The position numbers and the translations under genes are program-made. DNA of 64,000 bases from Ferrovibrio sp041906005 (GTDB lineage: Bacteria > Pseudomonadota > Alphaproteobacteria > Ferrovibrionales > Ferrovibrionaceae): NCBI RefSeq assembly GCF_041906005.1, contig NZ_JAYRJY010000001.1, forward strand, positions 248,001 through 312,000, read 5' to 3'. Position 1 is the first letter of the stretch. Each line of letters begins with the position of its first letter. Shown here piece after piece: positions 40,927 through 49,045 of this stretch. Below the pieces are notes generated by a model. The model was not told where the DNA came from. It ran no database searches and saw only the letters and a list, made by a program, of their open reading frames with translations.

Positions 40927-41426
40927 CCGTGCTGTATTGGGTGCTGGCCTTCGTGGTGCTGCAAAGGCTGGCCGAGCTGGCCTGGGCGGCGCGCAATACC
41001 AGACGGCTGCTGGCGCGCGGCGGCCGCGAAGTAGGCGCGAGGCATTATCCATTGTTCGTGTTGCTGCATGCCTCCTGGCTGGTCGCCATCGCCCTGACCA
41101 TACCGGCCGATACCGTGCCGCACTGGCCGCTGCTGGGGCTGTTTGCGCTGCTGCAGCTTGGCCGCATCTGGGTGATCGCCACGCTGGGCTCCTACTGGAC
41201 GACGCGCATCATCACGCTGGATGACGCGCCGCTGGTGCGGCGCGGTCCGTTCCGTTTCCTGCGCCATCCGAATTACTGGGTGGTCGCCGGCGAGATCGCC
41301 GTGCTGCCGCTGGCCTTCGGCGCCTGGCCGGTGGCACTGATCTGGAGTCTGCTCAACGCGCTGCTGCTGCGTCACCGCATCCGCATCGAGGAGAGCACCC
41401 TGCAACCCCGCGCCGGGCTGTCCTGA
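40923..41426 (+). CDS. isoprenylcysteine carboxyl methyltransferase-like membrane protein
   Basis: 167 residues, four hydrophobic helices, with the ICMT-type C-terminal core R-G-P-F-R-F-L-R-H-P-N-Y and R-I-R-I-E-E that binds S-adenosylmethionine. It starts within the PKS gene stop (ATGA). In known SrsAB/BpsAB pairs the second protein methylates the alkylresorcinol or alkylpyrone, so O-methylation of the polyketide in the membrane is the best inference. Its stop is directly next to the convergent kup stop. Confidence 0.85.
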   Translation: MTVLYWVLAFVVLQRLAELAWAARNTRRLLARGGREVGARHYPLFVLLHASWLVAIALTIPADTVPHWPLLGLFALLQLGRIWVIATLGSYWTTRIITLDDAPLVRRGPFRFLRHPNYWVVAGEIAVLPLAFGAWPVALIWSLLNALLLRHRIRIEESTLQPRAGLS

Positions 41427-43310
41427 TCAGATCTCGATCTGGCAGCCAACCTCGACCACACGGTCGGTGGGCAGGTTGAAGAACTCCATCGCCGTGTTGG
41501 CGTTGCGCGACATCCAGGCGAACAGCACCTCGCGCCACAGCATCATGCCCGGCCGCGCGCTGGTCGGCACGATGGTTTCACGGCTGAGGAAGTACGACGT
41601 CTCGAACGGAACGAATGGCAGGCCGTGCTTCTCGCCCAGCCGGAGCGCCGCCGGCACATCGGGATGTTCCATGAAGCCGTAATGGATGAAAACACGCCAG
41701 AAACCCTGCCCAAGGTCGCGCACCTCCAGCCGTTCCTTGCGCGACACAAATGGACGATCGGCGATGGCCACGGTGAGCAGCACGTTACGGGCATGCAGCA
41801 CCTTGTTGTGTTTCATGTTGTGCATCATCGCATGCGGAATGCCGTCGCTGGTGCCGGTCATGTAGACCGCCGTGCCGGGCACACGATGAGCCGATTTGGC
41901 GCCTGACTTCAGGAACAGATCAACCGGCAAGGCCTCGCTGCGCAGGCGGCCGAACAGCAGGCCACGACCGCGTTTCCAGGTGACCAGCATGGTGAAGATG
42001 AACAGCCCCACCACCAGCGGGAACCAGCCGCCATGGGGAATCTTCACGGCATTGGCCAGGAAATACACAAGGTCGACAAACAGGAATACCGCCACCAGCG
42101 CACCCATCAGCAGCCGGTTTCCCTGCCACTGCTTGAACATCAGGATGGCAAACATCAGCGTCACGATCAGCATCGTGCCGGTAACGGCGATGCCATAGGC
42201 CGAGGCCAGGTTGCTGGACGAATGGAAACCCAGCACCAGCAGGGCCACGAAAAAGGCCAGCGACCAGTTGATGAAGGGCATGTAGATCTGCCCCCGCTCA
42301 TCCGATGAGGTGTGCAGCACGCGCAGGCGTGGCAGGAAACCCAACAGGATGGCCTGCTGCGTCACCGAGAAGGCGCCGGTGATCACGGCCTGCGACGCGA
42401 TCACGGTGGCCAGCGTCGCCAGCACGATCAGCGGCAGCAATGCCCAGCCGGGCGCGAGGGCGAAGAAGGGATTGTCGACCGAGCCGCTTTCGAGCAGCAG
42501 CGCGCCCTGGCCGAAATAATTCAGCAGCAGAGCGGGCAGCACGAAGCCGAACCAGGCGAGCCGGATCGGCCGACGACCGAAATGCCCCATATCGGCATAC
42601 AGTGCCTCGGCGCCGGTGACGGCCAGAACGACCGAACCGAGAGCGAGGAAAGCCGTCCAGCCATCCAGCAGGAAGAACTGCAACGCATAATAGGGATTGA
42701 GCGCGAGCAGCACGGTGGGCTGACGTGCGATCCCCATGATGCCCATGGCGGCCAATGACAGGAACCACAGGACCATGATCGGACCGAACAGCATGCCGAC
42801 GCGGGCGGTACCGCGGCGCTGGAACATGAACAGGGCCAGCAGAATAGCCAGTGTGATCGGTTCCACCGCGTGAGAGAGATGGGGTGTTGCCAGCTCCAGG
42901 CCCTCCACCGCACTGAGCACGGAAATCGCCGGCGTGATCATGCTGTCGCCATAGAACAAGGCAGCGGCAAAGATGCCCAGGATGGCGACCACGCCCGACA
43001 GGCGCGTCCCCTGGGTGACACGATCGACCAGCGCCAGCAGTGCCAGGCTGCCACCCTCCCCCTTGTTGTCAGCCCGCAGGATAAAGATCACGTACTTGAT
43101 CGAGACGACCAGCATCACCGACCAGAAAACCAGCGAGAGGATGCCGAAGACATGCGCCTGATCGGTGGCCAGCGGATGCGGCCCAAAGAAGCTTTCCTTC
43201 ATGGCGTAAAGCGGACTGGTGCCGATATCGCCGTAAACCACGCCGATGGCACCAAGCGTGAGCCTGGCCAGCGACGAACCCGCAGGGGTGCCGGTGGAAG
43301 ATGGTGTCAT
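41427..43310 (-). CDS. kup: KUP-family potassium uptake transporter
   Basis: 627 residues with about 12 helices in the first 450 residues: G-A-I-G-V-V-Y-G-D-I-G-T-S-P-L-Y is the KUP hallmark, G-D-S-M-I-T-P-A-I-S-V-L-S-A-V-E-G follows, then a cytoplasmic C-terminal part. It cotransports K+ with protons. Length is typical (E. coli 622). Convergent with the methyltransferase-like gene; 180 bases separate it from ggt, a stretch with no evident feature. Confidence 0.96.
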   Translation of the reverse strand: MTPSSTGTPAGSSLARLTLGAIGVVYGDIGTSPLYAMKESFFGPHPLATDQAHVFGILSLVFWSVMLVVSIKYVIFILRADNKGEGGSLALLALVDRVTQGTRLSGVVAILGIFAAALFYGDSMITPAISVLSAVEGLELATPHLSHAVEPITLAILLALFMFQRRGTARVGMLFGPIMVLWFLSLAAMGIMGIARQPTVLLALNPYYALQFFLLDGWTAFLALGSVVLAVTGAEALYADMGHFGRRPIRLAWFGFVLPALLLNYFGQGALLLESGSVDNPFFALAPGWALLPLIVLATLATVIASQAVITGAFSVTQQAILLGFLPRLRVLHTSSDERGQIYMPFINWSLAFFVALLVLGFHSSSNLASAYGIAVTGTMLIVTLMFAILMFKQWQGNRLLMGALVAVFLFVDLVYFLANAVKIPHGGWFPLVVGLFIFTMLVTWKRGRGLLFGRLRSEALPVDLFLKSGAKSAHRVPGTAVYMTGTSDGIPHAMMHNMKHNKVLHARNVLLTVAIADRPFVSRKERLEVRDLGQGFWRVFIHYGFMEHPDVPAALRLGEKHGLPFVPFETSYFLSRETIVPTSARPGMMLWREVLFAWMSRNANTAMEFFNLPTDRVVEVGCQIEI

Positions 43311-43490
43311 GATGGGATCGGTGTCTGTCTGTCAGCGCCCGGCGTTACGCTTGGCAACGCGCTTTCGGCGACTCCTGTGTCAAAGACGCCGGCAGGCTGG
43401 TACGATTTCGGCAAAAGCGCAAGTGACAATTGCCCTGCATCAGCCACATTACTGGCATGCCGGATAGGAATTATATGGCATTTTAATACG

Positions 43491-45278
43491 TTAACGACCG
43501 ATAGCGACTCCTTCCCGTCGCGGATCGGCACCCCCGACCAGCTTGTCGGGCCATACTTCGATACCCTGCAAACCGCTGCCCAGCTCGCCGACGCTCACCT
43601 TGTGGCCAAGCTGGCGCATCGTGTCGGCCATGGTCGCCAGCGGCGTATCTGCTTCCAGTTCCAGGCCGGCATTGCGATCGATGAAATGCGGCTGGGCAAC
43701 GGCCTGCTGGATATCCATCTGCCAGTCCAGCACGCCGATCACGGTCTGCATCACATAGCCGATGATGCGGCTGCCGCCCGGCGAGCCGACCACCAGTCGC
43801 AACGAACCATCGCCATTGAAAGCCACCACCGGCGCCATCGAACTGCGCGGCCGCTTGCCGGGTTCAATGCGGTTGGCGACCGGCTGACCATTGCTGGCCG
43901 CATCGGCGGAGAAATCGGTGAGCTGGTTGTTGAGCAGGAAACCACGCACCATCTGGCGTGAGCCGAACACATTTTCGATGGTGACGGTCATCGACACGGC
44001 GTTGCGCTGGCTGTCGACGATCGAGACATGGCTGGTGGACGGCAGTTCAATCGCGGTGTCACGGCCGTAGAGCAGGCCCTGCTTCTGCGGCGGCTCGCCG
44101 GCCGCTGCCGGTTGCGGCGAAATCTGGCCCGGTCGGATCAGTGCAGCGCGGTCACGCAGATAGCCCTTGTCGAGCAGGCCCGCCAGCGGCAGGCGTACAT
44201 GATCGGGATCGCCGATATAGAAATCGCGGTCCGCATAAGCCAGGCGGCTGGCCTGGGCGATGATATCGATAGCCTCGGCCCCATCGGGCTGCAACCTGGC
44301 CAGATCGAACTGCGCCAGCATGCCCAGCATCTGCAACATCGCGATGCTGGAGGATGGCGGCGGCATGGTGCAAACGTGATACACACGATAAGCGATGCAG
44401 GAAGGGTCGCGTTCGACAGCGCGATAAGTGGCAAGGTCGGCCATACTGATGGCACCAGGATTGGACGCGTTGCGCACAGCCGCCACGATATCGGCCGCAA
44501 TCTCGCCTGCATAAAAAGCCAACGTGCCTTCTCTCGCAACGCGGCGCAGCGTATCGGCCAATGGCTGGTTCACCAGCAAGCTGCCGACCGGCTTCGGGCT
44601 GCCATCGGCCTGATAGAACAATTCGCGCGCGGCGGCATTTTCACGCAGGCGACGGTCCTGCGCCAGCAAGGCATGCAGTCGTGGCGAAATGGGGAACCCG
44701 CGTTCGGCCATGCGGATGGCGGGATCGAACAGTCGCGCCCAGGGCAGGCGGCCGTATTCCCCATGCACCAGCTCAAACATGCGCAGCAAGCCCGGCACGC
44801 CGACCGACGCACCGCCGACCACCGCATCAAGGAACGGCTTCTTCTTCCCGGCGGCATCATAGAACAGGTTGCGGTCGACTCCGGCCGGCGCCGTCTCGCG
44901 GCCATCGAAGGCGCGCAACCGTTTCGCAGCGGCATCCCAGACCAGCATGAAACCGCCGCCGCCGATCCCCGAGGATTGCGGCTCGACCAGGTTCAGCACC
45001 AGCGACGTGGCGATGGCCGCATCCACGGCCGAGCCTCCCTCCGCCATGATCTGCGCACCAGCCTGGGCTGCCAACGGATTGGCCGCCGCAGCCATGTAGT
45101 GGCTGGTTTGGTTTGCGGATTTCTCGACCCGGCCGGTCTGCGCCTCGGGTGCAATATTTTCGTATGCAGGGGGCGCGGCAGGCTGCGGCTGAGCTGCTGT
45201 GCGCTGCACAAAAACAGGGAGCAGAATTGCTGCGGTCAGGACCGCGATTCCGTGCTTTAATATTTTCCGCGTACCCAT
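43491..45278 (-). CDS. ggt: gamma-glutamyltransferase
   Basis: 595-residue periplasmic proenzyme. A signal peptide (M-G-T-R-K-I-L-K-H-G-I-A-V-L-T-A-A-I-L-L) precedes N-P-L-A-A-Q-A-G-A-Q-I-M-A-E-G-G-S-A-V-D-A-A-I-A, typical of the large subunit. The autocleavage Thr lies in E-L-P-S-T-S-H-V-S-I-V-D; the small subunit contains S-S-M-A-P-V and G-S-P-G-G-S-R-I-I. I took the ATG at 45278 (GGTGAGCGGA upstream) over 45329. Hydrolyses glutathione and gamma-glutamyl peptides. Divergent from fixK. Confidence 0.94.
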   Translation of the reverse strand: MGTRKILKHGIAVLTAAILLPVFVQRTAAQPQPAAPPAYENIAPEAQTGRVEKSANQTSHYMAAAANPLAAQAGAQIMAEGGSAVDAAIATSLVLNLVEPQSSGIGGGGFMLVWDAAAKRLRAFDGRETAPAGVDRNLFYDAAGKKKPFLDAVVGGASVGVPGLLRMFELVHGEYGRLPWARLFDPAIRMAERGFPISPRLHALLAQDRRLRENAAARELFYQADGSPKPVGSLLVNQPLADTLRRVAREGTLAFYAGEIAADIVAAVRNASNPGAISMADLATYRAVERDPSCIAYRVYHVCTMPPPSSSIAMLQMLGMLAQFDLARLQPDGAEAIDIIAQASRLAYADRDFYIGDPDHVRLPLAGLLDKGYLRDRAALIRPGQISPQPAAAGEPPQKQGLLYGRDTAIELPSTSHVSIVDSQRNAVSMTVTIENVFGSRQMVRGFLLNNQLTDFSADAASNGQPVANRIEPGKRPRSSMAPVVAFNGDGSLRLVVGSPGGSRIIGYVMQTVIGVLDWQMDIQQAVAQPHFIDRNAGLELEADTPLATMADTMRQLGHKVSVGELGSGLQGIEVWPDKLVGGADPRREGVAIGR

Positions 45279-45335
45279 TCCGCTCACCCGGCCGATAACA
45301 ATTCCGTAATGATAGAGCCATCCCGGCATCAGGAA

Positions 45336-45357
45336 TAGGTAGTTCCCCTTAGGTAGA
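45336..45357 (+). promoter_or_regulatory. candidate FixJ-binding element upstream of fixK
   Basis: TAGGTAG occurs twice on a 14-bp pitch (45336-45342 and 45350-45356) around GTTCCCCTTA. The same words TAGGTAG and GTTCC with CTTA recur upstream of the receiver gene (46726-46747, minus strand). FixJ activates fixK in rhizobia through sites in this position; the assignment is inferred from repetition and context. Confidence 0.45.
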
Positions 45358-45397
45358 AGACCGGGATTATCCGAAGGCCGCGATTCCGGTAGGTCTC

Positions 45398-45411
45398 TTG
45401 CGTCAACGCAA
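45398..45411. promoter_or_regulatory. FixK-type box in the fixK leader
   Basis: TTGCGTCAACGCAA is a near-perfect dyad that fits the FixK2 consensus TTG(A/C)-N6-(T/G)CAA. It lies 20 bases before the fixK start, a place suited to autorepression, which is known for FixK2 of Bradyrhizobium. The half TTGCG is shared with the box upstream of hemN. Confidence 0.6.
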
Positions 45412-45430
45412 ACAGGCGGGGGATATCACG

Positions 45431-46153
45431 ATGGCCATAGCACACGCAGTCCAGCAGCACAGCGACCTGCCTCGTGTCCGGCCGGCCATGCCGCTGCCAC
45501 GCAAGGCCGACACAGGTGTCGTCCCTCTCCTGCCCGGCATCGCCACCGAGCTGCACCGGATCGGCACCCCTGTGGCTGCGACACGCGGCGAAGAGGTCTG
45601 TGCCGCCGGCTCGCCAGCCGATTATGTTTACAAAGTGGTGGATGGCACGCTGCGGGTTTCGCGGCTGCTGCCCGATGGCCGCCGCCATATCGCCAGTTTC
45701 CTGATGAAGGGCGACTTCTTCGGTTTTGCCGATTTGGGCGATTACAGCTATTCCCTTGAAGCCCTGAGCGACTGCGCCCTGATCCGCTACCCGCGCCGCC
45801 GTTTCGATGCGGTGCTGGAAGCCGACCCCCAGGCCGGTCGGCAGATGTTCCGCCTGCTCTGCCGGCAGTTCAATGCCGCCAACGAACTGCTGATGACGCT
45901 CAGCCGCAAGACCGCCGCCGAGCGCCTGGCCACCTTCCTGCTCACCATGATCGGCCGCCAGGGCGGGACCGACAGCCGCCACGTAATGCTGGCCATGCCG
46001 CGCGTCGACATTGCCGACCACCTGGGCCTGACCATTGAAACGGTCAGCCGCGTGGTGACCCAGCTGCGGCGGCAGCGCCTGATCGACCTGCGCGGCAGCA
46101 ATGAAGTGGCGATCCTGAATCCCGATGGCCTGGAAGACCTGGCGGGCGACTGA
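45431..46153 (+). CDS. fixK: Crp/Fnr-family regulator, FixK type
   Basis: 240 residues: cyclic-nucleotide-binding-like beta barrel (about 40-130), dimer helix (about 135-160) and winged helix. The recognition helix L-G-L-T-I-E-T-V-S-R-V-V (E203, S206, R207) is the FNR/FixK type that reads TTG...CAA. The four N-terminal Fe-S cysteines of Fnr are missing, so it should not sense oxygen itself, matching FixK. GGGGGA precedes ATG 45431. Its neighbours fixJ and fixL supply the oxygen signal. Convergent with the receiver gene. Confidence 0.88.
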   Translation: MAIAHAVQQHSDLPRVRPAMPLPRKADTGVVPLLPGIATELHRIGTPVAATRGEEVCAAGSPADYVYKVVDGTLRVSRLLPDGRRHIASFLMKGDFFGFADLGDYSYSLEALSDCALIRYPRRRFDAVLEADPQAGRQMFRLLCRQFNAANELLMTLSRKTAAERLATFLLTMIGRQGGTDSRHVMLAMPRVDIADHLGLTIETVSRVVTQLRRQRLIDLRGSNEVAILNPDGLEDLAGD

Positions 46154-46188
46154 TCCCCCTCCCCAGTCCCCGCTTCCATCCAGGTTCC

Positions 46189-46220
46189 TGCGGCAGCGCC
46201 CGGCGCTGCCGCATTTTTTT
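46189..46220 (+). terminator. intrinsic terminator of fixK
   Basis: Twelve-base arms TGCGGCAGCGCC and GGCGCTGCCGCA around a single C (46189-46213), followed by seven T. Confidence 0.85.
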
Positions 46221-46256
46221 GTACCCAGGTCTTTGTGGCCGGCCCGGCCGGGCGAC

Positions 46257-46287
46257 AAAAAAGGCCGCGACCGGATCGGGCGCAGCC
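46257..46287 (-). terminator. intrinsic terminator of the receiver gene
   Basis: On the minus strand GGCTGCG (46287-46281) pairs with CGCGGCC (46269-46263) with one G-U pair, followed by six T (46262-46257). It lies 26 bases past the receiver gene stop. Confidence 0.65.
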
Positions 46288-46312
46288 TTGAAGAAAACGG
46301 CCAACCGGTCGG

Positions 46313-46690
46313 TTAATGCGGAGCGAGGGCCTGTTCGATTGTCTGGAACAGCGTGGCATGGGACAGCGGCTTGTCGAGCAGCGCCAAAGCCCCCAACTCG
46401 GAGGCCTGATTCTGCAGGGCGGCGTCGCGCTTGCCCGTGATCAGGATCGTGGCCGCTTCCTTGCCGCGCTCGCGCATGGCCTGCATCAACTGGATCCCGG
46501 TCATGTTGGGCATGTGGACATCCAGGATCAGGCAGCAGCGCGACAAATCGGGATCGGCAGCCAGGAACTGCTCGCCAGACCCGAAATCCCGCACGGCATA
46601 GCGTCGCACCTGCAACAACGCCTTCAGCGAGTCGCGGACGACGTCGTCATCGTCGATGACATAGATGAGGGTTTCGGGCTGGTTTGCCAT
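46313..46690 (-). CDS. single-domain response regulator (CheY-like) in the fix cluster
   Basis: 125-residue receiver without an output domain. The acidic pocket is D13-D14-D15, the phosphorylation site D57 (L-I-L-D-V-H-M-P), and the conserved Thr and Lys are in I-L-I-T-G-K and L-L-D-K-P-L. It lies between fixJ and fixK, an arrangement I recall from Bradyrhizobium, where a receiver of unknown role sits at this place. It might act as a phosphate sink or modulate FixL. A FixJ-like motif lies upstream, so it is probably FixJ-activated. Confidence 0.85.
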   Translation of the reverse strand: MANQPETLIYVIDDDDVVRDSLKALLQVRRYAVRDFGSGEQFLAADPDLSRCCLILDVHMPNMTGIQLMQAMRERGKEAATILITGKRDAALQNQASELGALALLDKPLSHATLFQTIEQALAPH

Positions 46691-46725
46691 GATGATCAGA
46701 AGATACCGGCCCGCCTCAGCATTAC

Positions 46726-46747
46726 AATTAAGGAACTCTACCTAAGG
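46726..46747 (-). promoter_or_regulatory. candidate FixJ-binding element upstream of the receiver gene
   Basis: Read on the minus strand, CCTTAGGTAGAGTTCCTTAA shares CTTAGGTAGA and GTTCC.TTA words with the element upstream of fixK. It sits 36-57 bases before the receiver ATG at 46690, within the 87-base gap after fixJ. Confidence 0.4.
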
Positions 46748-46777
46748 CGCTCAGGATGCATTCCCCGCACCGCCGCC

Positions 46778-47395
46778 CTAGTCCGTGCCGGAAAAGCCGG
46801 CTGCCAAAGCCATCCGGATCAGATGCGACAGACTGTCGGCATTCATTTTCTTCATCAGATTGGCACGGTGGATTTCTACCGTACGCGGACTGATGCTCAA
46901 CTGAAAGGCGATCACCTTGTTGGGGTTGCCGATGATCAACTGCTGCAGGATATCGCGCTCACGGCCCGTGAGGCTGGCGATACGGCTGCGGGCATCGGCC
47001 ACATCCATATCGGGCAGCATCCCCGCCGGGGCGGCCTGAAGCGTTTTGGCCACCGCGTCCAGGATGGCCGTGTTGGTATAGGGTTTCTCGATGAAATCGG
47101 CAGCGCCGGCCTTCATCGCACGCACTGCCAACGGCACATCGCCATGGCCGGTCACCACGATCACCGGCAGGGTGATATTGCGGTTCCGCAGGTGCTCCAG
47201 CAGGGTCAGGCCGTCCATGCCGGGCATGCGCATGTCGATAATGGCGCAGCCGCTGGCCACCGGACGGTAGCCCAACAGGAAAGCTTCGGCTGAGGCAAAG
47301 GGCACCGCTTCCATGCCCTTTGCAAGCAGTAGAGCGGCCAGGGAATCGCGGACGAACTCGTCGTCGTCGACAATGAAAACCGTAGGCTGCGTCAT
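46778..47395 (-). CDS. fixJ: response regulator FixJ
   Basis: 205 residues. The receiver has D10-D11-D12 and phosphorylation site D54 (A-I-I-D-M-R-M-P-G-M-D-G), with T in V-V-T-G-H-G-D-V and K in I-E-K-P-Y. The LuxR-type DNA-binding domain shows L-T-G-R-E-R-D-I-L-Q-Q-L and S-P-R-T-V-E-I-H-R-A-N-L-M-K-K-M. Its ATG overlaps the fixL stop (ATGA). Expected to activate fixK and probably the receiver gene under low oxygen. Confidence 0.92.
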   Translation of the reverse strand: MTQPTVFIVDDDEFVRDSLAALLLAKGMEAVPFASAEAFLLGYRPVASGCAIIDMRMPGMDGLTLLEHLRNRNITLPVIVVTGHGDVPLAVRAMKAGAADFIEKPYTNTAILDAVAKTLQAAPAGMLPDMDVADARSRIASLTGRERDILQQLIIGNPNKVIAFQLSISPRTVEIHRANLMKKMNADSLSHLIRMALAAGFSGTD

Positions 47396-48816
47396 GACGT
47401 CGGGGCCTCGGGCGTCACCGGCAGACGGAAGCGAAAGATCGTGCCGCCTTCGGGATTGGCCTCGGTCCAGAGCCGGCCGCCATGCGAATCGATGATCGAC
47501 TGACAGATCGACAGGCCAATGCCCATGCCATCCTTCTTGCTGGTGACGAAAGGCTTGAAGAGTTTCGCGGCTATCACGGGATCGATGCCGGGACCGCTAT
47601 CGACAACCTCGACCTCCTGGTAATCCCCATCATCGCGCGTGCGGATCGTCAGGTCGCGGCGTTCGGCATCGCGCAGCGCCTCGACGGCATTGCGCACCAG
47701 GTTCACCACCACCTGCTGGATCTGGATCTTATCGATCCGCACCGGCCCGAGATCATCATCGAGATCGAACCGCACCTGGATGGCGTCGATCCGGGCGCCG
47801 ATGGTAGCCAGATTGCTGGCTTCGATAACCAGACGGTTCAAATCTTCCGGATTGCGCTCGACCGGGCCTTTTTCGACGAAACTGCGCAGGCGGCGGATGA
47901 TCTGTCCGGCGCGTTCGGCCTGGCCTACAGCCTTGGCGATGAATTCGGGCACCTGCGGCGGCACGTCGCTGCCGGCGGTTTCCATCATCTGCCGTGCGGC
48001 CTCGGCATAGTTCATGATCGCGGTGAGCGGCTGATTGAGTTCGTGCGCCAGTGACGATGAAAGCTGGCCCATCGCGCTGAGCCGCGAGATATGCACCAGT
48101 TCGGCCGTCAAGTCGCGCACCCGTCTCTCCGTCTGCTGCCGCTCGGTAATATCGCGGATTACCCCGATGAAACCGCTGCTGCCATTCGGACCGCGCATCT
48201 CGCCGATCGACAGGTCGATGGGAAATACCGTGCCGTTCTTGTGCTGGGCCTGCACTTCGCGACCGGTGCCGATGATCTTGGCCTTGCCGGTGGAGCGATA
48301 ATTGTTCAGATAACCATCGTGTTCGCGGCGATAGGGCTGCGGCATCAGGATATTGACGTTCTGCCCGGTCACCTCGACGGCGCGATAGCCGAAAATGCGT
48401 TCCGCCGCACGGTTGAACACTTCGATACGGCCTTCCGGCGTGATGGCGATGATGGCGTCATGGGCGCTGTCGATCAGGGCGCGGAAGCGTTCCGCGGCCT
48501 GCTGTTCACCTGCTTCCGGCTGTTTGCGTCCGGCGATCTCGCTGCCCGGTTCACGGCTTGGCGCAGCCGCATTCTGCCGGGCGACCATCGTCATCTGGCG
48601 CTGCAACCAGGCAAAGGCAGCGAGCAGCATGACGGTAAGGCCAAGGCCCAGCATCGGCCAGCGCCAGTTCCCACTCGTCTCCCGATAGGCGACGTAAGAC
48701 AGGATCAGGCCGGTGACCGCAATAGCGGCCATAATCAGGGGGATCTGCAAACGGGGCATACTGAAATGGCTGGCTTTTCGAATCTGCGGGTCCGGTGATC
48801 GATTTGCGGTCTGCAT
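47392..48816 (-). CDS. fixL: oxygen-sensing histidine kinase FixL
   Basis: 474 residues: two membrane helices (about 22-43 and 53-71), PAS domain (about 107-225) and histidine kinase. H166 in P-Y-R-R-E-H-D-G-Y-L aligns with the proximal haem ligand of rhizobial FixL, and R186 in I-I-G-T-G-R with the Arg that signals ligand binding, so this is a true haem sensor (inference from alignment by eye). The phosphoacceptor is H258 in A-H-E-L-N-Q-P-L. ATG 48816 was chosen although it lacks a clear ribosome-binding site; 48756 is an alternative. Four-base overlap with fixJ. Confidence 0.92.
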   Translation of the reverse strand: MQTANRSPDPQIRKASHFSMPRLQIPLIMAAIAVTGLILSYVAYRETSGNWRWPMLGLGLTVMLLAAFAWLQRQMTMVARQNAAAPSREPGSEIAGRKQPEAGEQQAAERFRALIDSAHDAIIAITPEGRIEVFNRAAERIFGYRAVEVTGQNVNILMPQPYRREHDGYLNNYRSTGKAKIIGTGREVQAQHKNGTVFPIDLSIGEMRGPNGSSGFIGVIRDITERQQTERRVRDLTAELVHISRLSAMGQLSSSLAHELNQPLTAIMNYAEAARQMMETAGSDVPPQVPEFIAKAVGQAERAGQIIRRLRSFVEKGPVERNPEDLNRLVIEASNLATIGARIDAIQVRFDLDDDLGPVRIDKIQIQQVVVNLVRNAVEALRDAERRDLTIRTRDDGDYQEVEVVDSGPGIDPVIAAKLFKPFVTSKKDGMGIGLSICQSIIDSHGGRLWTEANPEGGTIFRFRLPVTPEAPTS

Positions 48817-48917
48817 TTTGCGTTTGTATTCACTCGATATCAACCGGCAAGGCCATTGATCCACCGGCTTTTTCCAGCTTCGGACCCGCCACCGGCCCGG
48901 CGCGCACCGTAAGCCCT

Positions 48918-48940
48918 GCAACAATCGCGCACTTTGTTGC
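48918..48940. promoter_or_regulatory. inverted repeat GCAACAA-N9-TTGTTGC between fixL and flgD
   Basis: Seven-base perfect arms (48918-48924 and 48934-48940). The half GCAACAA also forms the core of the palindrome upstream of tupB at 2953-2986. Similar words TTGTTACG (48952-48959) and TTGTTAA (just before 48980) follow, giving a cluster in the 229-base gap between divergent fixL and flgD. Which protein might bind is unknown. Nothing else was seen in this gap. Confidence 0.35.
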
Positions 48941-49045
48941 GTGCGAATACTTTGTTACGCGCTGTTGCGCCGGCGTTGTTAACCTTTAATGCCCGGCCCG
49001 TGACATGAGAGCGAAAGGCGGACGATCCAGACAGGAGACTTCGCC

